DNA from: a virus
DNA length: 27,412 bases
Strand: one strand, 5' to 3'
IMG/VR virus record: IMGVR_UViG_3300030390_000789
Span: 1 to 27,412 of that record
Both the position numbers and the translations under genes were made by a program. Of this stretch, positions 5,974 through 13,847 are shown piece by piece (within the stretch, counting starts at the first letter, position 1; the number at the start of each line of letters is the position of its first letter). Below the pieces are notes generated by a model that had not been told where the DNA came from, made no database searches, and saw only the letters and a program-made list of their open reading frames with translations.

Positions 5974-6040
5974 CAAATATACAACAACATTTAAATACAA
6001 ACCTAATTTTATTAATAATTTTAACATAACTTTAACATTT
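5974..6040 (-). promoter_or_regulatory. Promoter TATATTTG with extended conserved upstream elements
   Basis: The -7 box TATATTTG is at 5981-5974, followed by GCAGAGT. The plus-strand reading shows CCTAATTTTAT in the -33 area and TTTTAACATAACTTTAACA from 6019, 37 bases from the box. The promoter at 22057 has the same three blocks at the same spacing. This looks like a specific promoter class and not chance AT-rich sequence. Confidence 0.7.
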
Positions 6041-6042
6041 GA

Positions 6043-6198
6043 TTAAGATATTAATTCTGATAAAACACTTAATCCGTTGAGTGCCAATAGAATCCAAATA
6101 AATGCATTATCTAACTTGGACTTCTTTTTTAATTTAAAATACTTCTCTTCTAATTTCATCATCTCTAACGATAATAAACCTTTGCAATCTGTTCTCAT
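6043..6198 (-). CDS. 51-residue membrane-anchored protein
   Basis: ATG 6198 (AATTATG context) to TAA 6043. A polar, lysine-rich N-terminal half (LEMMKLEEKYFKLKKKSKLD) precedes one hydrophobic helix (NAFIWILLALNGLSVLSELI, 31-50). This predicts a C-terminal membrane anchor with a cytoplasmic charged helix. Not recognised. The gene has its own promoter-like site at 6236-6261, and its stop touches the upstream block of the 5974 promoter. Confidence 0.55.
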   Translation of the reverse strand: MRTDCKGLLSLEMMKLEEKYFKLKKKSKLDNAFIWILLALNGLSVLSELIS

Positions 6199-6235
6199 AA
6201 TTTATTGTTTTTAAAAAGAGAGATTAGTTTCTCCC

Positions 6236-6261
6236 TTATATACTATATAACTAAAAAGTTA
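6236..6261 (-). promoter_or_regulatory. Promoter-like TAACTTTT with perfect AT palindrome
   Basis: The minus strand reads TAACTTTT (6261-6254), then after three bases the perfect palindrome TTATATAGTATATAA (6250-6236, symmetric about one base) and GGGAG. It matches the arrangement at 2282-2310. The box differs from TAnnTTTG in the last base. Confidence 0.4.
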
Positions 6262-6292
6262 TTAAAGTGTTTTACTTTTTTTGTAAAAAATA

Positions 6293-6391
6293 TTAAACCT
6301 TAGTAATAGTGTCTCCAACAAAGTGAGCCATAGCCAACGATACGACTGTTATTATTATTATTGAAATTATAAATTTTATTGTTTCTTTCAT
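6293..6391 (-). CDS. 32-residue membrane peptide
   Basis: ATG 6391 to TAA 6293 encodes MKETIKFIISIIIITVVSLA followed by MAHFVGDTITKV. It is one hydrophobic span with a basic N-terminus; MAMA-like small residues could also be a signal-peptidase site. It starts four bases after the stop of the 40-residue gene. Short but well packed between genes. No function can be assigned. Confidence 0.45.
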   Translation of the reverse strand: MKETIKFIISIIIITVVSLAMAHFVGDTITKV

Positions 6392-6395
6392 ATCT

Positions 6396-6518
6396 TTAAT
6401 CTTTAAATACTCTTTTAATTACATCAATACACTCCTTAAATCTCTCATCTGTTATCTTAACATCTTTATAGTCTAAGGTCCCCATAAAAATATCCTTACC
6501 TGATTCTGTACTCTTCAT
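6396..6518 (-). CDS. 40-residue protein of unknown function
   Basis: ATG 6518 to TAA 6396, lying 15 bases after the helicase stop with TAAATATAATATG before it. The product is polar and acidic/basic mixed (MKSTESGKDIFMGTLDYKDV, then KITDERFKECIDVIKRVFKD), probably a short strand pair and a helix. Not recognised. Supported mainly by its position in the operon. Confidence 0.45.
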   Translation of the reverse strand: MKSTESGKDIFMGTLDYKDVKITDERFKECIDVIKRVFKD

Positions 6519-6533
6519 ATTATATTTATTTAT

Positions 6534-8795
6534 TTATTTAAACCATCCTGTTGTGTTAGGGAATATTTTAGGTGTGAAATAACTTATGTATTCCAAGTTA
6601 TCTTCATTCCCAAATACTATAACTGAATCGTGCCTTCTAACTACACCTTGATTCTTACAATTACCACCATCCCTAATTATCTCTATCAACTCATTTATAA
6701 TCTGCTCTTCATAATATGCTAACTTATTGAATAGGTCCCCTCTAAACGCACTCTCAAAGTAGTTATCAATTAACCAAGCTATAACATCTTCATCCATATT
6801 GAACCCCCTTAGCTTATTCTTTACCCTTTGCTTCTGTAATTTCTTAGATGAGGATTTAGTTTCATCATAACCAAAACTATTTAAGTAAACATTCATTGCT
6901 ACTTTATTTTTTCTATTCTCCCCATAAAAATCATCAGGTAAGTTCTTACCATTTATAGCATATAGTATTCTTGGGAATGCTGAAACAATATCATACTCAT
7001 CTAACTTAGTTTGAAATACAGTTTCTGACACCTCTCTTAATTGAGATATCCCAACTTTAGTTGCTAAGTTATAATCCCTCCAAGCTACTTGATTGTTATC
7101 AAATGATATCGTATCTCTTGCAAATGACACAATTAATTGTGATACTGTAGTGGGTAGATAATTCTTGAAACTTTTAATTCTCTTTGCAGCTTCGGTTCTT
7201 GAATGCTTCTCTTTTTTAGATGATATGTACATCTCTAATATATGGTCACACAACTCTTGAAAAGCCATTGGATTATTTAATATATTTAAAGCAGTCACCT
7301 GTCTATCTGTATTAGTATAGTCCTGTGCATAATTTTTCTCTATCAAATACATATCTAATGCTTTATGATAAGCCTTCCTTAATTGTTCAGGAGTCTCTAC
7401 ATTATCTTTACTCCATAAATTATCAACCTTTAAATGATAGTCAGCAGGGATTGAGTTTCTTTTTGTAATATTATGTTTATTAGCATATAACATCTCTATT
7501 GCAACATCCCTATCTGTCCTTGTTTTTATCCTCTTACTCATAGTTTCTATCTTGTTGAATGTAATATTTCTATCCTTTGCAAATTGCATAATCCCTTTCT
7601 GTGGGAATTCTAAGTTATACATCTCTTTCTCTAAGTACAAATTTATTGCTATTGTATTTGCTTTTATCTTTATACCATCTGCTCCCTGCACTCTTATTAT
7701 ATATGGTTTAAATTTCTTATACTCTCCACTAAGCTTTTTCTCAGTAGATATATTCTCTTGTAGTATAAAACTATCAACTTCTTTTTTAATGTCCTTAAAC
7801 ACGCTCTTATGACGTTCTGAGACCTCCTGTCTACAATACTCAACATAACTTGCACCTTTACGAGTTCTGTTAAATGCTTGGTATAAATTACCTATTGAGA
7901 ATGACTCATAGTCTGAACTCCTATCTTCAAAGAAATATACCCTTGCATCTTCATACATTATATCAAATCCTTCAAACCCTCTTGATGATACTACAGTTAA
8001 ATTACTATTAGAATCTTCTCTTACAGTCACCTTCTTACTAATGCTATTGTATAAACTATCACCTAATACAAACTTACCATCTAAACTCCTGTCATTCTTT
8101 TTAGATAGATTAAAGATAACTCCTGAGTTATTAGTGAATACAACTACATTCTCACCCATATCTAAATCATTATGAATCCTCTCTAATGCTTCTTTCCTGT
8201 CTTTAGAGTGGTTTATTAATTGATGTGGTATGTTATTATTCTTAATTTTAATATCTACTTTAGCGAATTGAATAGGTGATGCAGTTACAGATACTATAGA
8301 TACATTTGAAGGGAATCTATTTACAACCTTATACTCTAAGTCCACAAGTATTTTTCTGTATAAAGATTGCTGATGTACTGAATGGACCTCATCTATTAAT
8401 ACTTTATCTACCCTGTGACTAATCTGTCTTATAGCATCCCCTCTCATCATAAAAGAATCAGCTACAAACATTAGTATATTTGCATCATCAAAATTATCAT
8501 CTTCAGAGTCACCATAAAAGAATTTAATTCTATTCTCTGTAGTGTACACTTTATCTTTATGCATTAATGGTAGTCTACAATCATTCAAGTATGCTTGTTC
8601 TTTCTCAACTATAACTGCTAAATTAGGTGCTATCATTATATTGATTCTATTCCTCCTAACTTTAAGGTTTAAGAATCCCGTACTAAATCCATTACCACAC
8701 AAAACCTTATCCACAGAAGTCAACTCTCCTTTTACAAAGCATTCCTCTACTATTTCTGATGTAACGTATTTGTGATTTGATTCTATTATCTTCAT
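6534..8795 (-). CDS. Superfamily 2 helicase with a polymerase-like C-terminal region
   Basis: A 753-residue protein. N-terminal helicase motifs in order: a Walker A-like region CGNGFSTGFL (33-42) without the usual lysine, DEVH (135-138, motif II), VTASP (170-174, motif III), FTNNSG (220-225), SSRGFEGFD (270-278, motif V) and QAFNRTRKG (306-314, motif VI with two arginines). This order is that of SF2 helicases such as the herpesvirus-type origin-binding helicases found in phages. Residues about 330-580 are unassigned. The C-terminus has YDIVSAFP (601-608) and VRRHDSVIVF (719-728), which resemble the metal-binding motifs A and C of palm-fold polymerases (HDS occurs in single-subunit RNA polymerases, HDE in family A DNA polymerases). 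Inference: a replication helicase, possibly fused to a polymerase or primase. It is the largest replication gene here, and no separate polymerase is visible. Confidence 0.75.
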   Translation of the reverse strand: MKIIESNHKYVTSEIVEECFVKGELTSVDKVLCGNGFSTGFLNLKVRRNRINIMIAPNLAVIVEKEQAYLNDCRLPLMHKDKVYTTENRIKFFYGDSEDDNFDDANILMFVADSFMMRGDAIRQISHRVDKVLIDEVHSVHQQSLYRKILVDLEYKVVNRFPSNVSIVSVTASPIQFAKVDIKIKNNNIPHQLINHSKDRKEALERIHNDLDMGENVVVFTNNSGVIFNLSKKNDRSLDGKFVLGDSLYNSISKKVTVREDSNSNLTVVSSRGFEGFDIMYEDARVYFFEDRSSDYESFSIGNLYQAFNRTRKGASYVEYCRQEVSERHKSVFKDIKKEVDSFILQENISTEKKLSGEYKKFKPYIIRVQGADGIKIKANTIAINLYLEKEMYNLEFPQKGIMQFAKDRNITFNKIETMSKRIKTRTDRDVAIEMLYANKHNITKRNSIPADYHLKVDNLWSKDNVETPEQLRKAYHKALDMYLIEKNYAQDYTNTDRQVTALNILNNPMAFQELCDHILEMYISSKKEKHSRTEAAKRIKSFKNYLPTTVSQLIVSFARDTISFDNNQVAWRDYNLATKVGISQLREVSETVFQTKLDEYDIVSAFPRILYAINGKNLPDDFYGENRKNKVAMNVYLNSFGYDETKSSSKKLQKQRVKNKLRGFNMDEDVIAWLIDNYFESAFRGDLFNKLAYYEEQIINELIEIIRDGGNCKNQGVVRRHDSVIVFGNEDNLEYISYFTPKIFPNTTGWFK

Positions 8796-8796
8796 A

Positions 8797-9030
8797 CTAC
8801 TTTAGATTTAATTTACACCTTGCTTCCTTTACTTTTAAATGTAATTTGTACTGATTTCCATTAGCACCCACATACACAGATTTCCCTTTATGATAAAATT
8901 GACCTGTCCATTTCTTTACATTTATATCCCAATATATATATTTGTATTTTGATTTTTTTGTTATAGGTTTTTTACATTCACCTTTTACACCATCTTTAAT
9001 GTTTTGTAATACTTTAAATAATTCTTTCAT
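8797..9030 (-). CDS. Small AP2-like DNA-binding protein
   Basis: I start it at ATG 9030; longer readings need a TTG start and would begin inside the -7 box at 9061. The product has 77 residues and is very basic. Residues 26-72 match the AP2 pattern: KSKYKYIYWDINVKKWTGQF, a KGKSVYVG strand, then a helix ending KVKEARCKL. AP2 domains in phages usually accompany HNH homing endonucleases; here the domain stands alone with only a 25-residue extension. It could be a transcriptional regulator or a remnant of a homing nuclease. It lies one base upstream of the helicase gene (stop at 8797, next ATG at 8795) and should be co-transcribed with it. Confidence 0.7.
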   Translation of the reverse strand: MKELFKVLQNIKDGVKGECKKPITKKSKYKYIYWDINVKKWTGQFYHKGKSVYVGANGNQYKLHLKVKEARCKLNLK

Positions 9031-9060
9031 ATTTTTTATCTTATTATTTGTAAGCAAGTA

Positions 9061-9068
9061 CAAAGGTA
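9061..9068 (-). promoter_or_regulatory. Promoter -7 box TACCTTTG for AP2-helicase operon
   Basis: The minus strand reads TACCTTTG, an exact fit to TAnnTTTG, 30 bases before the ATG at 9030. Upstream is very AT-rich with no clear -33 TTG. A start near 9054 gives a leader of about 24 bases. Confidence 0.6.
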
Positions 9069-9119
9069 CGAAATTTTATACTATAAATATTTTTTATCTT
9101 ATAGCTATTTTATTTCTGC

Positions 9120-9145
9120 TTATATATTAATATAACCCAAAGGTA
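9120..9145 (-). promoter_or_regulatory. Second TACCTTTG promoter with adjacent AT palindrome
   Basis: TACCTTTG at 9145-9138 is followed after two bases by the near-palindrome at 9135-9120 (core TATATTAATATA), as at 2282-2310 and 6236-6261. It lies 77 bases upstream of the box at 9061 and would drive the same operon. The remaining bases between 9146 and 9219 show nothing I can name. Confidence 0.5.
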
Positions 9146-9219
9146 CTTGATTTGTTTTTAAATAATGGAATAATGTTGTAGAAAGTTATTGACAATGTGT
9201 ATGAATTGCATTTGAAAAA

Positions 9220-9325
9220 GGTATCATTTTTGGTAAAAATCTGAAAAATTACAGAATTTGATACCAATTTTTTGAGGATTGGTAGGGTCCGAAGAGGGGT
9301 AGCCCTTAGTTATATATTATTAGTA
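9220..9325 (-). repeat. Intergenic repeat element, copy A (hairpin, possible terminator)
   Basis: A 106-base element beginning 19 bases after the nuclease stop. Its left part (9220-9265) is bounded by GGTATCA and TGATACC, able to form a stem, with inner GTAA/TTAC arms; T-runs lie on both outer sides. Its right part ends in a 30-base block (9296-9325) identical to 25070-25099 in copy B. The region between is G-rich on the plus strand. The inner core (9232-9252) is in the opposite orientation to that of copy B. As a terminator on the minus strand the stem is followed by TTTTT. Confidence 0.75.
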
Positions 9326-9344
9326 GTAACTAACTTAATAAAAA

Positions 9345-9770
9345 TTAGGAATAAAATCTTTTTAAAATATCTTTTACCACTATTTCACAATCAGCTTTAG
9401 TGGTTGGCATATAGATTGCACGTTTGTCATTGGACCTGTGCATCAGATTTAAAAACATCTTCCATCTTAAAGGGAATGATTGAGACATACGTCCTTTAGC
9501 TTCAATCACAAACTTATCAGAAACAAAGTCAGGGGTGTAGTATATTTTACGAACCTTACAATCACCTCTATCTTGAAGGGGTTTCATACCACTACGCACA
9601 AACAAGGTGTTATCTAAGTGAAACTCACTCATAAGTTCAAATACTTCACCTTCATACTCAAAGTCTATCCCTGCTGCTTGTAATAGCTTGTAGCAAGATA
9701 TTTCTAATTGACTTGCAAACTTAATCCCATCATAGGTACCTTTCCGACTGTTTATCTGTTTCTTTCCCAT
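9345..9770 (-). CDS. PD-(D/E)XK phage nuclease (DUF1064-like)
   Basis: A 141-residue basic protein. It begins with a typical DUF1064 start (KKQINSRKGTYDGIKFASQL, 3-22) and has catalytic-type residues Glu23, Asp81 in YTPDFV and Glu90-x-Lys92 in VIEAKGR, the PD-(D/E)XK nuclease signature. The helix after it (FPLRWKMFLNLM) is also typical. Related proteins are predicted Holliday-junction or branched-DNA endonucleases used for resolving phage DNA before packaging; the substrate here is inferred. It stands alone between the adhesin terminator upstream and repeat copy A downstream, with no clear promoter. Transcription probably comes from read-through. Confidence 0.75.
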   Translation of the reverse strand: MGKKQINSRKGTYDGIKFASQLEISCYKLLQAAGIDFEYEGEVFELMSEFHLDNTLFVRSGMKPLQDRGDCKVRKIYYTPDFVSDKFVIEAKGRMSQSFPLRWKMFLNLMHRSNDKRAIYMPTTKADCEIVVKDILKRFYS

Positions 9771-9812
9771 ATACCTATTAACGCTAAATGATTTATTTTT
9801 ATTATATAAAAC

Positions 9813-9842
9813 AAAAAAGCCTCCAATTAAGGAAGCTCTTTT
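9813..9842 (-). terminator. Rho-independent terminator of the adhesin gene
   Basis: On the minus strand AGCTTCC and GGAGGCT form a seven-pair stem (one G-U) around TTAATT, preceded by AAAAG and followed by TTTTTTG. It lies 27 bases after the adhesin stop codon. The A-run on the other side means it could also work for plus-strand transcripts. Confidence 0.82.
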
Positions 9843-9868
9843 ATCAAAAAAAACAATTAAACTTATTA

Positions 9869-12800
9869 TTATGGTGTATCTGTTACTAAGTTTGAGTTAG
9901 TAAAGTTATACCCTGTTAAGTCAGCACTTCCACTTACATCTGTTATAGTTGTAACACTATTCTCTATCTCGTAATAATGAGAAGGAGCAGAAGCTAATAA
10001 ACTTAAATCTTGAGCTGAACCACTATTATATATAGTTGCTAAATTAGCAGACTCATCACTATTCCAAATAGCTACTTGATTTATAACACCATCAAAATAG
10101 TTATTATAAACATTGTTATCTCTACCTATTCTAAAGATGTTATCAGATACATCATTGCCATTTAAAACACCATCGTAACCATTGTTAGTATGTGAGCCAT
10201 ACTGAGTCTGAACTACACCATCAACTGCAATAGAAAATCTACTATAATAGTCAGAAAGGTCAGCTTGTGTTACTCCTGTAGTTCCACCATCGAATGTTAC
10301 TAATATGTGATTCCAAGAACCTACAATTAAACAACCTAAAGATGCAATAACTATCTTGTCACTTACAGTACCATACTGAAGTAAAAGGTTATTACCACCT
10401 GACTGATATAATGTAATTGCTCCTGTAGAAGTAGCACTACCTGAACCATAATTAAACAAAGTCTGAGAAGATGTAGTTGATGAAGGCTTAACCCACATAC
10501 TTAAACTCCAAGCATTACCATCTCCATTAGAAGCTCTATCCATAGCATTCATAAGAGTAGCATTACCCTGAGCAAAAGAACTCGTACCATTAAAGCTAAG
10601 AGATTTTGTATTGCTATAGCTCGTATCTTCTGTCACAGAAATAGTTACAGTAAAATCTACAGAACCTCCAATAGCATTACCTGCTTTACAAGTAACTACA
10701 ATAGTGTCGGCACTTGTACCTAAGAACGCAGGAGCAGTACCACTAAGCACTCCACTATTTTGATTCATAGTCATCCAACTTGGAGCGTCTACTTCAACAA
10801 ACTGATTTACTATATTGTCAGAGCTTATAACTTGATAGTTTAACACCTCTCCTTCTTCTATTGAAGCACTTTGGTCTGCTACAGTCGGCACATAATTTGA
10901 ATTAGGCTGATTGCTTTGACTTAAAGATTGCTTAGATATAACAGGAATAGAGTAATATGCTCTGTTACCTATCACACCATAGTATAAATGTACTGAGCTG
11001 CCTATTACAGGGTCCATCTTAGCTGTTGCTACTTTCACTCCTGCATCCTCATCATAGATAGTTAATTTACCATCATTGTTGAATCTCAATGAGAACATTC
11101 CTTGTACAGTTCCTGAACCACCACCTTCACGATATTGGTCTAAATTAGCTGCAAAGAAATAGCCATTAGCATTAGTGTTCATATCCCAATCATTAACCCC
11201 TCCTTGAGTAAATACTAAAGCCTCATTGGTTTGGTACTTAAATTGATTGTCAAGCTGCTCTTCAGCAGTTACAATACCTGTAGATGCGTTAGTGTAATTA
11301 GTACCAAAGTAGTCTCCTACTCCAACTTCGTCAAGCATAAACATAATCTTTTCACCTATCTCTATAGATATACCACTCTTTAAAATAGTGTGGTCTAAGA
11401 TTCCATTATCAATACCACCTTCTACATTATTGTAGTCGTGTACAATCTCCCATAAACTTTCTATATCTACAACCTGAGCTACAGGAAAGTTTTGATTTTG
11501 GTCAGACCCCATCTGTAAATTAAACTCAGTAACAGATAAGGCTATAGTTGTTTTCATAACTAAAACTTCAGCACCTGCTACAACATTTATTAAGCTCAGA
11601 TGCCCATCATTACCAAATCTCAATATCATTTCAGAACCCTGAATTGGAGTATAAGCACTTGCAGTATTGTTAGCAGTGATTAAATCCATATTTGTATTAA
11701 AATCTACAAACCCTTGTCCAAGCCATTTAAAGGCAGTACTCCAATTATAAGAGTAGATTCTTGAATTATATGTACCTCCTATAGCTTCAGTTCCTGCCCA
11801 TATTCCAAATACAGATTGTTTATTTACAAGTGTATGATTCCATTTCATCTCAGAACCTCTTGTCAAAGCTGCTCCAAAGTAGAAGGGAGCATTACCTGCG
11901 ACACCTGCTGCTAAGTTAGTTTGAGGATGATTTACTGCTGCGTTAGCATCAGTTCCGTAAGATACAAACCAATTTGCTCCACCACTCGCTAAAGTAGAAG
12001 AACCATTAATCATATTGGTAGCGTCAATAGTTATCTGAGTTGCATCATCTAAAACCAATACTAAATCAGTTCCTACAACAGAACCACTAACAACAGGGTT
12101 ACCTGAACTACCTGCTCCACCTAAAGTAGATGCATCGATAGTTAATGTAGAACCATCACTTACGTCTAATAAGATGTCAGTTCCACTAACTTCACCACCT
12201 GTTATAGTAGTATCTGTATCTATTGACAAACTTGAAGCATCTATAGTAACTGTTGAAGTGTCACTCATAGTAAGAACTAAATCAGTTCCACTTAATACAC
12301 CACTCTCAACATATAAAGTAGTATCTACTGATAAAGAAGATACATCTATAGTAATTACTGATGTGTTACTTAAAGTCAACTCTAAATCATCTCCATTAAT
12401 AGTACCACTCTCAACTACATCGTTAGTGTCTAAAGCTAAACTTGAAGCATCTATTACTACTGTAGTAGCATCATCCATTGTAAGAGTTAAATCTGAACCA
12501 CTTAATGAACCTGAAGCTACAAAGTTATTTTCGTCAACTCCCAAAGAAGTTACATCTACAGTATAAGATACTCCATCATTTAAACCTAAAGTTAAATTAT
12601 TACCACTTAATGTGAAAGAGTTAACAAAGGTATCAGGAGAGATAAATCCTGAAGTATTGGTAAATACCTCATTTAGTTGTACTACTGCCTGATTAAGTAC
12701 AGAGTTAACAAAAGAACCATCAATACTAATAGCATTCACAGGTAAGGATTCTACTATAATCTTAGCACCATCTTTAATCTTAATCTGTATCTCTGAGCCA

Positions 12801-13798
12801 TTTGCAGTAGCCTCTAAGGTATTAACTGCGTGAGGAACTAATACACTATCAGAACCTAAAGATAAATCCCTTAAAAGAACAGTAGAACCTGTAGAATCTA
12901 ATTTAAAATCCATAGCTTTGTACTTCAAATAAGGACTAATGAGTTCTAAGTCTTTATCCTCAAACAATCTATTATGTACAGTTGCTTGGTATCGAAAAAG
13001 TCCCGTATTTGGGTCTACAGTATCTCCTTGCTTAACTAAAAATACACCTAAATCAACATCGTCAGAAATACGAACTTTATGTATCTCAGCAAAAAGCGTA
13101 GTTCCTGCTCTTACATCTACAGGGTGGTCGAAAAACCATTCGATAATATCTCCATCGTATATATGGTCGTTAGCAGTAGAACGTGCTGCGTTACGTGGTA
13201 AAACTTGCTTATATACATTTCTACCTGCTATTTCAATTCTATACTCCAATCTAATAGTTTCGTCAACTTCCTCTGCTGCTACTGTTGTAATTCCTAAACC
13301 TGTTATGTTTACACCAAAGTAGTTATCTCCTTCGTACCCTACTGCTACTAATGGGTTAGGTTGTCCTCCTAAAGGCAAACTAAACATATCAGAATAAACT
13401 CTACCACTTGGAGGTATGAAACCACTTGCACCTTGATTAACTGTTAACGCTTGGTCTTTCAATCCTCCCCACATAGGGAAAAAGTTAATATCAGAAGTCA
13501 AGTTAGTGAAAAATATATTTTCAGAACCCGATGACATCTTATGTTGCTCTCCTAAGAATAAAGAGTTAAGAGTTGTTTCAATAGCTCTATCAGCAATTAA
13601 TTGGTCTTGCTCTTCGTCATATTCAAAATGCTTTAGTGTGTCAGTATGGTCTGAACCTGCTATCTTTTGAGGTAATTGATTTTCATCATATACAAATAAT
13701 TCCTTTGTGTCTACTGCTATAAACTGAGAGCCATAAGGTAAAGATGGGATTAATTCAGACTTTAAGCCTGTAAACTGTTTCTGCGTTTTTCTAATCAT
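9869..13798 (-). CDS. Large tail fibre / adhesin with beta repeats, Ig-like and LamG-like domains
   Basis: A 1309-residue protein, the largest here. Residues 1 to about 390 form an N-terminal part that probably joins it to the virion. About 393-600 hold five to six tandem repeats of roughly 35 residues of the form SGTDLVLTMSD-x-STVTIDASSL, likely a beta-helical or fibrous shaft. A middle region (about 600-960) has two related beta segments with LRFGNDGHLSLIN and LRFNNDGKLTIYD. About 968-1058 is an Ig/cadherin-like domain (QSASIEEGEVLNYQV, APSWMTMNQNSGVLSGTAP). About 1064-1257 is a concanavalin/LamG-like domain (SLSFNGTSS, WSLSMWVKP, GSWNHILVTFDGG, NYFDGVINQVAIWN). Inference: receptor-binding fibre recognising host glycans. 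It follows the holin gene and ends at a strong terminator, so it is the last virion gene of the late operon. Confidence 0.8.
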   Translation of the reverse strand: MIRKTQKQFTGLKSELIPSLPYGSQFIAVDTKELFVYDENQLPQKIAGSDHTDTLKHFEYDEEQDQLIADRAIETTLNSLFLGEQHKMSSGSENIFFTNLTSDINFFPMWGGLKDQALTVNQGASGFIPPSGRVYSDMFSLPLGGQPNPLVAVGYEGDNYFGVNITGLGITTVAAEEVDETIRLEYRIEIAGRNVYKQVLPRNAARSTANDHIYDGDIIEWFFDHPVDVRAGTTLFAEIHKVRISDDVDLGVFLVKQGDTVDPNTGLFRYQATVHNRLFEDKDLELISPYLKYKAMDFKLDSTGSTVLLRDLSLGSDSVLVPHAVNTLEATANGSEIQIKIKDGAKIIVESLPVNAISIDGSFVNSVLNQAVVQLNEVFTNTSGFISPDTFVNSFTLSGNNLTLGLNDGVSYTVDVTSLGVDENNFVASGSLSGSDLTLTMDDATTVVIDASSLALDTNDVVESGTINGDDLELTLSNTSVITIDVSSLSVDTTLYVESGVLSGTDLVLTMSDTSTVTIDASSLSIDTDTTITGGEVSGTDILLDVSDGSTLTIDASTLGGAGSSGNPVVSGSVVGTDLVLVLDDATQITIDATNMINGSSTLASGGANWFVSYGTDANAAVNHPQTNLAAGVAGNAPFYFGAALTRGSEMKWNHTLVNKQSVFGIWAGTEAIGGTYNSRIYSYNWSTAFKWLGQGFVDFNTNMDLITANNTASAYTPIQGSEMILRFGNDGHLSLINVVAGAEVLVMKTTIALSVTEFNLQMGSDQNQNFPVAQVVDIESLWEIVHDYNNVEGGIDNGILDHTILKSGISIEIGEKIMFMLDEVGVGDYFGTNYTNASTGIVTAEEQLDNQFKYQTNEALVFTQGGVNDWDMNTNANGYFFAANLDQYREGGGSGTVQGMFSLRFNNDGKLTIYDEDAGVKVATAKMDPVIGSSVHLYYGVIGNRAYYSIPVISKQSLSQSNQPNSNYVPTVADQSASIEEGEVLNYQVISSDNIVNQFVEVDAPSWMTMNQNSGVLSGTAPAFLGTSADTIVVTCKAGNAIGGSVDFTVTISVTEDTSYSNTKSLSFNGTSSFAQGNATLMNAMDRASNGDGNAWSLSMWVKPSSTTSSQTLFNYGSGSATSTGAITLYQSGGNNLLLQYGTVSDKIVIASLGCLIVGSWNHILVTFDGGTTGVTQADLSDYYSRFSIAVDGVVQTQYGSHTNNGYDGVLNGNDVSDNIFRIGRDNNVYNNYFDGVINQVAIWNSDESANLATIYNSGSAQDLSLLASAPSHYYEIENSVTTITDVSGSADLTGYNFTNSNLVTDTP

Positions 13799-13847
13799 TA
13801 TTATTTTTATTTATTATTAGTTAATTCCAATTACATAACGTATTTTC

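Noticed and set aside
7552-7812. Plus-strand frame encoding a hydrophobic protein inside the helicase gene.
   Set aside because: The hydrophobic character arises from reading AT-rich antisense codons; the helicase frame is clearly the real one.
9031-9063. TTG-initiated longer form of the AP2-like protein.
   Set aside because: The extension would begin within the -7 box at 9061-9068; the ATG at 9030 is better.
9277-9303. G-runs in repeat elements A and B as a possible G-quadruplex.
   Set aside because: Runs are uneven and not clearly four of three or more G in both copies.
12174-12566. Long open frame on the plus strand inside the adhesin gene.
   Set aside because: It is a shadow of the repeat region of the adhesin on the other strand; its amino-acid pattern is low complexity and has no start context.
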